Counted from the stretch's first letter, positions 52,136 through 60,690 are shown. The stretch: DNA of 64,000 bases from Cellulomonas sp. NTE-D12 (GCF_027923705.1 NZ_AP026442.1:992001-1056000), one strand, 5' to 3'. The notes: a model not told the origin generated them from the letters alone. Numbers and translations are program-made.

Positions 52136-52154
52136 GATGGCGTTTCCGCGGGTC

Positions 52155-52160
52155 AGCGTA
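52155..52160 (-). promoter_or_regulatory. -10 hexamer TACGCT for the O-methyltransferase
   Basis: It predicts transcription from about 52148 and a short leader of ~24 bases that contains the AGGAGG. Confidence 0.4.
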
Positions 52161-52189
52161 TCGGTGCGGGGTCCGGGGCCGTCGGAGGC

Positions 52190-52215
52190 GGAACCGATCG
52201 ACCGGTCAGGACGTT
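52190..52215 (+). promoter_or_regulatory. ECF sigma promoter GGAAC-N18-GTT before sigE
   Basis: GGAAC at 52190-52194 and GTT at 52213-52215 are exactly 18 bases apart, the consensus of SigE/SigH/SigR-type ECF sigma factors. It lies about 117 bases before the sigE ATG, implying positive autoregulation. Confidence 0.75.
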
Positions 52216-52331
52216 GCGCAGTGGTGGGAAGCCGCTCGGCCCTGGGAGGATCGGCGGACGACCCCACGAGACGACCACACCCGGCCGTCGACGTCGAACG
52301 GGCCACCCGCCCGGAGGAGGACCTGGACCAG

Positions 52332-52934
52332 ATGACCACGCAGCCCGCCGAGTGGCAGGCCCCGACGTGGGAGGCGATCGTCCGGGACAACTCTGCTCGG
52401 GTGTACCGGCTCGCCTACCGGCTCACCGGCAACCGGCACGACGCCGAGGACCTGACGCAGGAGACCTTCGTCCGGGTGTTCCGCTCGCTCGACTCCTACG
52501 TGCCTGGCACGTTCGAGGGCTGGTTGCACCGGATCACCACGAACCTCTTCCTCGACCAGGCGCGGCGCCGCAAGCGCATCCGGATCGACGCGATGGGCGA
52601 CGACACCGAGCGGTGGACCACGCCGGACGAGCTCGCCTCGCCCGAGCGCGCCTTCGAGCACGGCAACCTCGACCAGGACGTGCAGCGCGCGCTGGACGAG
52701 CTGCCACCGGAGTACCGCGCCGCCGTGGTGCTCTGCGACATCGAGGGGCTCTCCTACGAGGAGATCGCCGTCACGCTCGGGATCAAGCTCGGCACGGTCC
52801 GCTCGCGCATCCACCGCGCGCGGGCACGGCTGCGGGTGTCGCTCGAGCACCGGCGGCCGCAGGCGGACGACGCCAGGCCGGTCGGGCTCGCGCTCGGCGG
52901 CGACACCGCACCCGTCGCGGGGGCTCGGGGATGA
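52332..52934 (+). CDS. sigE: ECF RNA polymerase sigma factor SigE
   Basis: 200 residues. Region 2 (about 15-85) includes RVYRLAYRLTGNRHDAEDLTQETFVRVFRSLDSY and FEGWLHRITTNLFLDQARRRKR; region 4 includes LPPEYRAAVVLCDIEGLSYEEIAVTLGIKLGTVRSRIHRARARLR. It has no region 3. Neighbours (O-methyltransferase divergent, anti-sigma next, tatB after) match the M. tuberculosis sigE locus, where it controls the envelope-stress response. Start uncertain: AGGAGG lies 11 bases before the ATG, and the frame is open further upstream, as in mycobacterial sigE with its multiple starts. Confidence 0.92.
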   Translation: MTTQPAEWQAPTWEAIVRDNSARVYRLAYRLTGNRHDAEDLTQETFVRVFRSLDSYVPGTFEGWLHRITTNLFLDQARRRKRIRIDAMGDDTERWTTPDELASPERAFEHGNLDQDVQRALDELPPEYRAAVVLCDIEGLSYEEIAVTLGIKLGTVRSRIHRARARLRVSLEHRRPQADDARPVGLALGGDTAPVAGARG

Positions 52935-53887
52935 CCCACCTCGGTTCGCGGATCAGCGCGCTGGTCGACCACCAGCTGTCCGTCGCGGAGACGGAGCGGG
53001 CGCTCGCGCACGTCGCCGGGTGCCCACGCTGCGCCGGCGAGCTCGCGGCCGCCCGGCGTGCGCGGGACGTGCTGGCCTCCGCCGCCGGTCCCGTCGACCC
53101 CGCACCCGACCTGACGGCACGGCTCCTGTCCCTGGCGCCGGCACCCGAGCGCCGCCCCGCACCGCGCGACCCGTTCGCCGCCCCGCGCTCCGAGGAGCTG
53201 GCCTCCGCGTTCACGCTGCGTCCGGCGGTCGGCGCCCTCGGGCTCCGCGGTCAGTCCAGTGCGTTGCGCGGCGAGGTGACCGCACGCCGGTCGCCGAGCC
53301 GCCTCGTGGTCGGGGCGGTTGCCGGGCTCGGGCTGGCCGCGACGGGGCTGTTCGCGCTCGGTGCCCGCCCCGCGGTCGTGCCCACGGACCACCCGGCCGT
53401 CGCGCTCGGGCTGCTCGGGCAGGCGGCCGCCCCGGCGCCGTCCGCCGGTGGCACCGTGCGCACCACGTCGACGTCGTCGGTCGACGCGCTCGCAGGCAGC
53501 GGCTGGACCGCTCCGCAGCTGCCCGCCGGATGGGCGGTCGCGGGGGTCCGGTGCGACCCGGCGGAGACGTCGGTCGAGCTCGACCTGACCGGCCCGACGG
53601 GCGCCACGGTCGTCGTCACCGAGAGGCAGGGGCGGCTGGACACCGCGGCGCTGCACGGGGTGGCGGTGCACCAGGTGGACGGCCGGGCCGTGTACGTGCT
53701 CTCCACGTCACCGCGGCACCTCGTGTGGCAGTCCGACGGCAGCGTGGTCGAGGTGGTCTCGGCCTCGCGCGACGACAGCGTCGAGGCTCTCGTGGCCGCG
53801 TTCCCCGCCACACCGTTCGACGACGGCGTGCCGGCTCGGATCGGCCGCGGCTGGTCGACCGTCGCCCACGTGCTGGCCGGTCCCTGA
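52931..53887 (+). CDS. Anti-sigma factor (RseA-like) with zinc-finger motif
   Basis: 318 residues. The N-terminal anti-sigma domain has HVAGCPRCAGEL (H-x3-C-x2-C of zinc anti-sigma proteins; His28, Cys32, Cys35 approx.), then a basic/Pro linker. A membrane span lies at about 125-145 (VVGAVAGLGLAATGLFALG), followed by an outside domain. It probably holds SigE at the membrane until envelope stress. ATGA overlap with sigE shows co-translation. It is much longer than M. tuberculosis RseA (~154 residues); the outer domain is unrecognised. Confidence 0.82.
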   Translation: MTHLGSRISALVDHQLSVAETERALAHVAGCPRCAGELAAARRARDVLASAAGPVDPAPDLTARLLSLAPAPERRPAPRDPFAAPRSEELASAFTLRPAVGALGLRGQSSALRGEVTARRSPSRLVVGAVAGLGLAATGLFALGARPAVVPTDHPAVALGLLGQAAAPAPSAGGTVRTTSTSSVDALAGSGWTAPQLPAGWAVAGVRCDPAETSVELDLTGPTGATVVVTERQGRLDTAALHGVAVHQVDGRAVYVLSTSPRHLVWQSDGSVVEVVSASRDDSVEALVAAFPATPFDDGVPARIGRGWSTVAHVLAGP

Positions 53888-53937
53888 CCGCAGACCGAGC
53901 GGGTCGCCGGCATCCGGGGGCGCCGATCCCTGCGGGG

Positions 53938-53943
53938 TAGCCT
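53938..53943 (+). promoter_or_regulatory. -10 hexamer TAGCCT for tatB
   Basis: It ends six bases before the tatB GTG. Confidence 0.5.
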
Positions 53944-53949
53944 TGGCCG

Positions 53950-54324
53950 GTGTTCGGTATCAACGGTGGCGAGCTGATCATCCTGCTCGTCGTCGTGGCC
54001 CTCGTCGTGGGGCCAGAACGGCTGCCGGCCTACGCCGAGCAGCTCGCCCGCTGGGCACGGGGCCTGCGCCAGCTGGCGTCGGACGCGCGCGCCCGGGTCG
54101 ACTCCGAGCTCGGCGACACCGGCATCGACTGGGAGGCGCTGGACCCGCGTCGGTACGACCCGCGCCGCATCGTGCGCGACGCGCTGCTGGACGACGGGCT
54201 CGGCACCGGCCGGGGTCCCGCGGGTCCCGTGGGCCGCCCGGCGACGAGTGCCACCGGCTCGCCGGTACCGTCGTCCGAGGTCGGTCTCGCGGGACCGGCG
54301 CCGTACGACGACGAGGCAACATGA
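53950..54324 (+). CDS. tatB: Sec-independent translocase subunit TatB
   Basis: 124 residues. FGINGGELIILLVVVALVVGPERLPAYAEQLARWARGLRQL: a membrane helix, the GPERLP hinge and the amphipathic helix of TatA/B proteins, with FGIxGGEL specific to TatB. A flexible acidic tail follows. TatB with TatC recognises twin-arginine signals on folded proteins. It lies directly after the anti-sigma gene; the htrA found there in M. tuberculosis is missing. The stop overlaps the beginning of the trpS leader. Confidence 0.95.
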   Translation: MFGINGGELIILLVVVALVVGPERLPAYAEQLARWARGLRQLASDARARVDSELGDTGIDWEALDPRRYDPRRIVRDALLDDGLGTGRGPAGPVGRPATSATGSPVPSSEVGLAGPAPYDDEAT

Positions 54325-54338
54325 GGAGAGACACGCAG

Positions 54339-55364
54339 ATGCTGACCGCCGGCATGCCCCGGGTGTTCTCGGGGATGCAGCCGACCTCCGACTCGCTGCA
54401 CCTGGGCAACTACCTCGGCGCCCTGACGCAGTGGGTGGCGCTGCAGGAGGACCACGACGCGATCTACTGCGTCGTCGACCTGCACGCCCTGACCGTCGGC
54501 CCGGACCCCGCGGTGCTGCGCGAGCGCACCCGTCGCACGGCGGCCCAGTACCTGGCGGCGGGGGTCGACCCGGCTCGGTCGATGCTGTTCGTCCAGTCCC
54601 ACGTGCCGGAGCACGCCGAGCTGGCGTGGCTCCTGTCCTGCCACACCGGGTTCGGCGAGGCGGGTCGCATGACCCAGTTCAAGGACAAGTCGACGCGCCA
54701 CGGCACCGAGGGCACCAACGTCGGCCTGTTCACCTACCCGGTGCTGATGGCCGCCGACATCCTGCTGTACGACACGGCTCTCGTCCCGGTGGGGGAGGAC
54801 CAGCGCCAGCACCTGGAGCTCAGCCGGACGCTCGCCCAGCGGCTGAACGCCCGGCTCGGGGCCGGGTCGGTGGTGGTGCCCGAGGCGTTCATCGTCAAGA
54901 GCACGGCGAAGATCTACGACCTGCAGGACCCGACGGCCAAGATGAGCAAGTCGGCGGCGAGCCCCAACGGGCTGATCGAGCTGCTCGACGACCCCAAGGT
55001 GGTCGCCAAGCGGATCCGCTCCGCGGTGACCGACACCGAGCGGGAGATCCGCTTCGACCCGGTCGCCAAGCCCGGCATCGCCAACCTGCTGACCATCTTC
55101 TCCGCTCTGACGGACCGCTCGGTGCCGCAGCTTGAGGCCGAGTACGAGGGCCGGGGCTACGGCGACCTGAAGAAGGACCTCGCCGAGGTCGTGGTCGACT
55201 TCCTCACCCCGTTCCAGGAGCGGGTGCAGCACTTCCTCGCCGACCCCGCGGCGCTCGACGAGGTGCTCGCGGAGGGCGCCGGCAAGGCCCGCGACATCGC
55301 GGCCGTCACCCTCGACCGGCTCTACGAGCGGTCCGGTCTGCTCGCCCGCCGAGGGCGCCGATGA
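54339..55364 (+). CDS. trpS: Tryptophanyl-tRNA synthetase
   Basis: 341 residues, class I synthetase. PTSDSLHLGNYLGAL is the HIGH-type motif, and AKMSKSAASPNG the KMSKS motif. Also GEDQRQHLELSRTLAQRLN, typical of bacterial TrpRS. ATG 54339 was taken because GAGGAGA ends eight bases before it; ATG 54321, overlapping the tatB stop, is in the same frame and would add six residues. Four-base overlap with the next gene. Confidence 0.96.
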   Translation: MLTAGMPRVFSGMQPTSDSLHLGNYLGALTQWVALQEDHDAIYCVVDLHALTVGPDPAVLRERTRRTAAQYLAAGVDPARSMLFVQSHVPEHAELAWLLSCHTGFGEAGRMTQFKDKSTRHGTEGTNVGLFTYPVLMAADILLYDTALVPVGEDQRQHLELSRTLAQRLNARLGAGSVVVPEAFIVKSTAKIYDLQDPTAKMSKSAASPNGLIELLDDPKVVAKRIRSAVTDTEREIRFDPVAKPGIANLLTIFSALTDRSVPQLEAEYEGRGYGDLKKDLAEVVVDFLTPFQERVQHFLADPAALDEVLAEGAGKARDIAAVTLDRLYERSGLLARRGRR

Positions 55365-55954
55365 CCGTGCCGCCCGGCGTGGTGCGGATCGGCGTCGTCG
55401 TCGGCGTCCCCGAGCCGCACGGTCCCGTGCTGCGCGCCGAGCGCATCGCCACCGGCGACCCGGAGGCGCACGCCATCGCACCGCACATCACGCTGCTCGG
55501 TCCGACGGACCTCGTCGCCGGGGCGCTCGACGACGTCGACGCGCACCTCGCGGCGGTCGCGTCGGCGCACCGCCCCTTCGTCGTGCAGCTGCGGGGCACC
55601 GGCACGTTCCGGCCCGTGACGCCCGTCGTGTTCCTGCAGCTGAGCCGAGGCATCTCCGACTGCGAACAGCTCGAGCGCGGGATCCGTCAGGGTCCGCTCG
55701 CCACGCCGGTGCGGTTCCCGTACCACCCGCACGTCACGGTCGCGCACGGTGTGCCGGAGCCGGTACTGGACGAGGTCTTCGACCGGCTCTCCGGTTTCGA
55801 GGCGACCTTCGTGGTGACGGGGTTCAGCCGCTACGAGCAGGAGGACGACGGGACGTGGTGCGCCGTCCGCACGTTCCGGTTGCGCGGCGCCGCCGCTCGC
55901 GCGGGCGTTCCGCAGCCCGCGGCACCGGATGCCAGGGTGGTGCGGCCGACCTAG
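55361..55954 (+). CDS. 2H phosphoesterase / 2'-5' RNA ligase-like protein
   Basis: 197 residues. Two H-x-T motifs, PHITLLG (His42, Thr44) and HPHVTVAHG (His124, Thr126), form the paired active site of 2H phosphoesterases. The substrate may be 2',3'-cyclic phosphates or RNA ends. The ATGA start is coupled to trpS, suggesting an RNA-linked function. Confidence 0.85.
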   Translation: MTVPPGVVRIGVVVGVPEPHGPVLRAERIATGDPEAHAIAPHITLLGPTDLVAGALDDVDAHLAAVASAHRPFVVQLRGTGTFRPVTPVVFLQLSRGISDCEQLERGIRQGPLATPVRFPYHPHVTVAHGVPEPVLDEVFDRLSGFEATFVVTGFSRYEQEDDGTWCAVRTFRLRGAAARAGVPQPAAPDARVVRPT

Positions 55955-55957
55955 GGT
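55952..55957 (+). promoter_or_regulatory. -10 hexamer TAGGGT sharing a stop codon
   Basis: The TAG at 55952-55954 ends the 2H-phosphoesterase gene and begins the hexamer; the GTG of the next gene follows six bases after it. Confidence 0.5.
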
Positions 55958-55963
55958 CGGCCC

Positions 55964-57013
55964 GTGGACCATCAGACCGACCCGACCGTCGAGCCTCCGG
56001 CCGGCTCCGGCGCCGCACATGCGCGTGCCTCGGCCGCGGCCCCGGATCCCGCCGGGGCCGGTGAGGCCGCCCAGCGATCCGGTACCGGGGCGTGGACCGG
56101 GCTCGTGGAGCGGGTCAAGCGTCTGCTGGCGTGGTGGCAGCGCAGTCGTGCCGGCCGGGCGAACGCGCGGTTCGGTGCCGCCGGCGGGGGGCTGCTGACC
56201 GGCGGCATCGCCTACGCGGCCCTGTTCGCGGTCTTCTCGGCGCTCACCCTCGGGTGGTCGGTCTTCATGCTGGTGCTCGGCCGCAACAAGGCCGTGCACG
56301 ACAGGGTGATCACCACGGTGGCGAACACCCTGCCTGGACTGATCGACACCGGCGACGGCAAGGGGGTCATCAAGCCCGACCAGCTGCGGCTCTCGGCCGG
56401 TCTCTCGGTGGCCGGGATCGTCGCGCTGGTCACGCTGGTGCTCAGCGCTCTGTCGGCGGTCGGCGCGCTCCAGACCAGTGTCCGGGCGATGTTCGGCCGG
56501 ATGCAGCACGGCAGCACCCTGTCGAACAAGCTGCGGGAGCTCGGTGGCTTCGCGGCCATGAGCCTCGCGGTGCTGGTGTCCGCCGTGCTCGGGCTCGCGC
56601 TGACCTCTGCGGCGGACTGGCTCCTCGGTGCGGTCGGCTGGGGTGCCATGGCGCGGTTCACCGGCCGGGTGCTCGGCATCGCCGTGACCTTCGTCGTCGA
56701 CGCGGTGACGTTCGTCGTCGTGGTCAAGGTCCTCGCCGGTGAGTCACCGCCACGCAAGGACCTGCTCGGTGGCGCCGCCATCGCCGGCGTGGGTCTGGGC
56801 GTGGTCCGCGTGCTCGGTACGTCGGTGGTGTCCGGCAGCGTGCGCCACAACCCCGTGCTGGCGTCGTTCGCCGTCATCGTGGTGCTGCTGCTGTGGATCA
56901 ACCTCGTGTCGCGGATCGTCCTGCTCGCTGCGGCCTGGACTGCGAACCCGCCCCTGACACAGCCGGAGCCGACCCCCGCGCCGGAGGGCGCGAAGGTCGG
57001 CTCGGGAGGCTGA
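55964..57013 (+). CDS. YihY/BrkB-family membrane protein
   Basis: 349 residues. A ~60-residue charged, Pro/Ala-rich N-terminus precedes about six spans. GGGLLTGGIAYAALFAVFSALTLGWSVFMLVLG matches the first conserved helix of the YihY/virulence-factor-BrkB family (in place of the usual A-x-x-x-A-Y-x-x-x-x-S-x-x-P), and later VVVVLLLWINLVSRIVLLAAAWTAN is the end-helix motif. Function unsettled in bacteria; proposed transporter or envelope role. Convergent with sdhB. Confidence 0.85.
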   Translation: MDHQTDPTVEPPAGSGAAHARASAAAPDPAGAGEAAQRSGTGAWTGLVERVKRLLAWWQRSRAGRANARFGAAGGGLLTGGIAYAALFAVFSALTLGWSVFMLVLGRNKAVHDRVITTVANTLPGLIDTGDGKGVIKPDQLRLSAGLSVAGIVALVTLVLSALSAVGALQTSVRAMFGRMQHGSTLSNKLRELGGFAAMSLAVLVSAVLGLALTSAADWLLGAVGWGAMARFTGRVLGIAVTFVVDAVTFVVVVKVLAGESPPRKDLLGGAAIAGVGLGVVRVLGTSVVSGSVRHNPVLASFAVIVVLLLWINLVSRIVLLAAAWTANPPLTQPEPTPAPEGAKVGSGG

Positions 57014-57031
57014 GCTGCAGGAGGCCGACGC

Positions 57032-57829
57032 TCAGAAGGCCCGGGTGATCATCGCCCGCTTGACCTCGGCGATCGCCTTGGTCACCTCGATGCCGCGGGG
57101 GCAGGCCTCGGTGCAGTTGAAGGTGGTGCGGCAGCGCCACACGCCTTCCTTGTCGTTGAGGATCTCCAGACGCTGCGAGCCGCCCTCGTCACGGCTGTCG
57201 AAGATGAACCGGTGCGCGTTGACGATCGCGGCGGGGCCGAAGTACTGGCCGTCGTTCCAGAACACCGGGCAGCTCGACGTGCAGCAGGCGCACAGGATGC
57301 ACTTGGTGGTGTCGTCGTAGCGCGCCCGCTCGGTCGGCGACTGCAGGCGCTCCCGGGTCGGCTCGTTTCCCGACGTGATGAGGAACGGCATGATCTCGCG
57401 GTACGAGGCGAAGAACGGCTCCATGTCGACCACGAGGTCCTTGATCACGGCCAGGCCCTTGATCGGCTCGATGACGATCGGCTTGGTCGGGTCGAGGTCC
57501 TTGAGCAGCGTCTTGCACGCGAGCCGGTTGCGACCGTTGATCCGCATCGCGTCCGAGCCGCACACGCCGTGGGCGCACGAGCGGCGGAACGTGAGCGAGC
57601 CGTCCTGCTCCCACTTCACCTTGTGCAGGGCGTCGAGCACGCGGTCGGTGCCGTGCACCTGCACCACGAACTCCTGCCACGTCGAGGGTCCCTGCTCGAC
57701 CACCTCTCCGTAGGGCGCCGGTTCGGCGTCCGCAGGCTGGTAGCGGCGGATCTTCAGCCGGACCTCGAACGTCGGCACCTCGCCCATGGGGGCGCCGGAG
57801 GCAGCGGGCTTGTCCATGGTTGCTGTCAT
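57032..57829 (-). CDS. sdhB: Succinate dehydrogenase iron-sulphur subunit
   Basis: 265 residues. [2Fe-2S] cysteines lie in RRSCAHGVCGSDAMRINGRNRLAC; the [4Fe-4S] and [3Fe-4S] cysteines in CILCACCTSSCPVFW and CTEACPRGIEV. It carries electrons from SdhA to the membrane subunits. The ATG is joined to the sdhA stop as TGATG. Last gene of the operon, convergent with the YihY gene. Confidence 0.97.
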   Translation of the reverse strand: MTATMDKPAASGAPMGEVPTFEVRLKIRRYQPADAEPAPYGEVVEQGPSTWQEFVVQVHGTDRVLDALHKVKWEQDGSLTFRRSCAHGVCGSDAMRINGRNRLACKTLLKDLDPTKPIVIEPIKGLAVIKDLVVDMEPFFASYREIMPFLITSGNEPTRERLQSPTERARYDDTTKCILCACCTSSCPVFWNDGQYFGPAAIVNAHRFIFDSRDEGGSQRLEILNDKEGVWRCRTTFNCTEACPRGIEVTKAIAEVKRAMITRAF

Positions 57830-59664
57830 CAGTACTTGCGCTCCATCGGCTGGTAGCGGGTGACGGTGACGGGCTTCGAGCCCAGGACCAGCTGGTAGTC
57901 GTCGAACTGGGTGACGCGGTGGAACGAGCCCTCCTGGTCGCCGTCCGTCTCCGCCGGGTCCACGGTCAGCGGACGGCGGTAGGCGAGGGTGTGGCGCATG
58001 TAGCCGGCGTCGTCCCGCTTGGGGAAGTCCTCGCGGAAGTGGCCGCCGCGCGACTCGTTGCGGTTGAGGGCACCGACCACCACGGTCTCGGCGATGTCGA
58101 GCAGGAAGCCGAGCTCCACCGCCTCGAGCAGGTCCGTGTTGAACGTGCGGCTCTTGTCCTGCACGGAGACGGCCTGGTAGCGCTTCTGCAGCGCCTTGAC
58201 GTCCTCCAACGCCTGCGTCAGGGACTCCGCGGTACGGAACACCTGGGCGTTGGTGTCCATCGTCTGCTGCAGGTCCCGGCGGATGTCCGCGACCCGCTCG
58301 CCGTCCGGTCGGGTGCGGATGCCCTCGAGCTCGGCCTCGACCGACTCGGCCGGGTTCTCCGGCAGGTCCACCCACTCGGCGTCCGCGGCGTACTCGGCGG
58401 CGGCGATGCCGGACCGCTTGCCGAACACGTTGATGTCCAGCAGCGAGTTGGTGCCGAGCCGGTTCGAGCCGTGCACCGACACGCAGGCGCACTCGCCGGC
58501 GGCGTACAGCCCGCGGATCACGTCGGTCTCGTTGCGCAGCACCTCGCCGCGGATGTTGGTCGGCACGCCGCCCATCAGGTAGTGGGCCGTCGGGTACACC
58601 GGGATGGGCTCGGTGTACGGCTCGACACCGAGGTACGTGCGGGCGAACTCGGTGATGTCCGGCAGCTTGGCGTCGATGTGCGCCGGCTCGAGGTGGGTCA
58701 GGTCGAGCAGCACGTAGTCCTTGTTCGGCCCTGCACCACGTCCCTCGCGCACCTCGTTGGCCATCGACCGCGCGACGATGTCGCGGGGCGCCAGGTCCTT
58801 GATCGTCGGTGCGTAGCGCTCCATGAAGCGCTCGCCCTCGCTGTTGCGCAGGATCGCGCCCTCACCGCGGGCCGCCTCGGACAGCAGGATGCCGAGCCCC
58901 GCCAGGCCCGTCGGGTGGAACTGGAAGAACTCCATGTCCTCCAGCGGGATGCCGCGCCGGTAGGCGAGGGCGATGCCGTCACCGGTCAGGGTGTGCGCGT
59001 TCGACGTCGTCTTGAAGATCTTGCCGGCGCCACCCGTGGCCAGGATGACGGACTTGGCCTGGAACACGTGGATCTCGCCGCTGGCCAGGTCGTACGCGAC
59101 GACGCCCGAGGCGTGCACCTCCTCGCCCTCCGGCACGTGGCCGGCCGCGAGGTCGTGGTCCACCAGCAGGTCGAGCACGTAGAACTCGTTGTAGAACTCG
59201 ACGTTCTGCTTCACGCAGTTCTGGTAGAGGGTCTGCAGGATCATGTGGCCGGTGCGGTCCGCCGCGTAGCAGGCCCGGCGCACCGGTGCCTCGCCGTGCT
59301 TGCGGGTGTGGCCGCCGAAGCGGCGCTGGTCGATCCGGCCTTCAGGCGTGCGGTTGAACGGCAGGCCCATCTTCTCCAGGTCGAGCACCGCGTCGATGGC
59401 CTCCTTGGCCATCACCTCGGCGGCGTCCTGGTCGACCAGGTAGTCACCGCCCTTCACGGTGTCGAAGGTGTGCCACTCCCAGTTGTCCTCCTCGACGTTG
59501 GCGAGCGCGGCGCACATGCCGCCCTGCGCCGCGCCCGTGTGGGACCGGGTGGGGTAGAGCTTGGAGATGACCGCCGTGCGCGCGCGGGTGGACGACTCGA
59601 GCGCCGCCCGCATGCCGGCGCCGCCGGCGCCGACGATCACCACGTCGTACTGATGGGTCTGCAT
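57829..59664 (-). CDS. sdhA: Succinate dehydrogenase flavoprotein subunit
   Basis: 611 residues. FAD site VVIVGAGGAGMRAAL and covalent-FAD His42 in TRSHTGAAQGG; active-site motifs FGGHTRKHGEAPVRRACYAADRTGH and HPTGLAGLGILLSEAARGEGA, and the C-terminal NESRGGHFREDFPKRDD. Oxidises succinate to fumarate. GAGGA before the ATG. Confidence 0.98.
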   Translation of the reverse strand: MQTHQYDVVIVGAGGAGMRAALESSTRARTAVISKLYPTRSHTGAAQGGMCAALANVEEDNWEWHTFDTVKGGDYLVDQDAAEVMAKEAIDAVLDLEKMGLPFNRTPEGRIDQRRFGGHTRKHGEAPVRRACYAADRTGHMILQTLYQNCVKQNVEFYNEFYVLDLLVDHDLAAGHVPEGEEVHASGVVAYDLASGEIHVFQAKSVILATGGAGKIFKTTSNAHTLTGDGIALAYRRGIPLEDMEFFQFHPTGLAGLGILLSEAARGEGAILRNSEGERFMERYAPTIKDLAPRDIVARSMANEVREGRGAGPNKDYVLLDLTHLEPAHIDAKLPDITEFARTYLGVEPYTEPIPVYPTAHYLMGGVPTNIRGEVLRNETDVIRGLYAAGECACVSVHGSNRLGTNSLLDINVFGKRSGIAAAEYAADAEWVDLPENPAESVEAELEGIRTRPDGERVADIRRDLQQTMDTNAQVFRTAESLTQALEDVKALQKRYQAVSVQDKSRTFNTDLLEAVELGFLLDIAETVVVGALNRNESRGGHFREDFPKRDDAGYMRHTLAYRRPLTVDPAETDGDQEGSFHRVTQFDDYQLVLGSKPVTVTRYQPMERKY

Positions 59665-59689
59665 GGTTGTCCTCGGGTCTCGGGCGCGG

Positions 59690-60139
59690 TCAGGCGTGGC
59701 AGAACGACGGCAGCAGGTTTGCGGGGGCGCCCGCCGGGCACGGGTCGAAGGTGAAGATCACCAGGGTGCCCAGCACGACCACCACCACGAACGCGAGCGC
59801 CAGGACCGACTTGAGCACCAGCCGGGTGGTGTCCCGCTCGGCGTAGTCATTGATGACGGTCCGGACGCCGTTGGTGCCGTGGATCATCGCCAGCCACAGC
59901 ATGAGCAGGTCCCAGACCTGCCAGAACGGGGACGCCCACTTGCCGGCGACGAAGCCGAAGTCGATCGCGTGGATGCCCTTGCCGGCCCACAGGTTGACGA
60001 ACAGGTGGCCGAAGATCAGCACCACGAGCAGCACGCCGGAGGCGCGCATGAAGATCCAGCCCCACAGCTCGGTGTTGCCCCGGGTGGTCCGCCGGTTGCG
60101 GCGGACGAACGGGGCCTTCGGGTCGGCGATCGCGCTCAT
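59690..60139 (-). CDS. sdhD: Succinate dehydrogenase membrane subunit SdhD
   Basis: 149 residues with three spans (WIFMRASGVLLVVLIFGHLFVNLWAG, FWQVWDLLMLWLAMIHGTNGVRTVI, and VLKSVLALAFVVVVVLGTLVIFTF). The histidines in IFGHLFVN and MIHGTNG are candidate haem ligands. TGATG overlap with sdhC. Confidence 0.93.
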   Translation of the reverse strand: MSAIADPKAPFVRRNRRTTRGNTELWGWIFMRASGVLLVVLIFGHLFVNLWAGKGIHAIDFGFVAGKWASPFWQVWDLLMLWLAMIHGTNGVRTVINDYAERDTTRLVLKSVLALAFVVVVVLGTLVIFTFDPCPAGAPANLLPSFCHA

Positions 60140-60531
60140 CAGTTGCCCCCTCCGAAGACGTGCATCAGGTGCCGCGGCAGGAAGCCGGCCATGGTGAGGA
60201 CCCACAGCCCGACGACCACCCAGAGCATCACGCGCTGGTACCTGGCGCCCTTGGCCCAGAAGTCCACGAGGATGATCCGCAGGCCGTTGAAGGCGTGGAA
60301 GACGACCGCTGCGACCAGCCCCGCCTCGCCCAGGCCCATCACGGGGTTCTTGTACGTGCCGATCACCGAGTTGTAGGCCTCGGGCGACACCCGCACCAAC
60401 GCGGTGTCGAGGATGTGCACGAGCAGGAAGAAGAAGATCGCGACGCCGGTGACGCGGTGCGCGACCCACGACCACATGCCTTCCCGCCCGCGGTAGAGCG
60501 TTCCGGCCGGCGCTGAGGGCGCTGTAGGCAC
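60139..60531 (-). CDS. sdhC: Succinate dehydrogenase cytochrome b556 subunit SdhC
   Basis: 130 residues, three spans. GREGMWSWVAHRVTGVAIFFFLLVHILDTALV carries the S-x-x-x-R-x-T-G-type quinone-site segment and the haem histidine (LVHI); VFHAFNGLRIILVDFW is the second conserved helix. GTG 60531 with AAGG seven bases upstream. First gene of sdhCDAB. Confidence 0.94.
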   Translation of the reverse strand: MPTAPSAPAGTLYRGREGMWSWVAHRVTGVAIFFFLLVHILDTALVRVSPEAYNSVIGTYKNPVMGLGEAGLVAAVVFHAFNGLRIILVDFWAKGARYQRVMLWVVVGLWVLTMAGFLPRHLMHVFGGGN

Positions 60532-60563
60532 TTGAGGGCCTTCCTGGCGAAGGTTCACAGGGG

Positions 60564-60579
60564 AGGACGTCGACGTCCT
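60564..60579 (-). promoter_or_regulatory. 16-bp palindrome in the sdh leader
   Basis: AGGACGTCGACGTCCT is a perfect palindrome. Two direct copies of GGTTCAC (60552-60558 and 60581-60587, 29 bases apart) flank it. It lies just downstream of the expected sdh transcript start, a repressor-like position. Confidence 0.6.
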
Positions 60580-60585
60580 GGGTTC

Positions 60586-60591
60586 ACTGTA
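60586..60591 (-). promoter_or_regulatory. -10 hexamer TACAGT for sdhCDAB
   Basis: TACAGT on the minus strand predicts a start near 60579, at the palindrome edge; leader about 48 bases. Confidence 0.45.
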
Positions 60592-60677
60592 CTGACCGGG
60601 CCGCGGAGCTCCGGACCGATGGTCCCGGCGTGGCCGTCCCGACGACCCTGCCCGGAGCCGCCCGGGACGTGCGCCGC

Positions 60678-60683
60678 TACCCT
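60678..60683 (+). promoter_or_regulatory. -10 hexamer TACCCT for the GDP-mannose gene
   Basis: It ends seven bases before the ATG at 60691. Confidence 0.45.
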
Positions 60684-60690
60684 GGCCGCC

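Noticed and set aside
57820..59754. Long plus-strand frame opposite sdhA (644 codons)
   Set aside because: Its translation is His/Val/Arg-rich with no domain, typical of the complementary strand of a GC-rich gene, and sdhA is certain.
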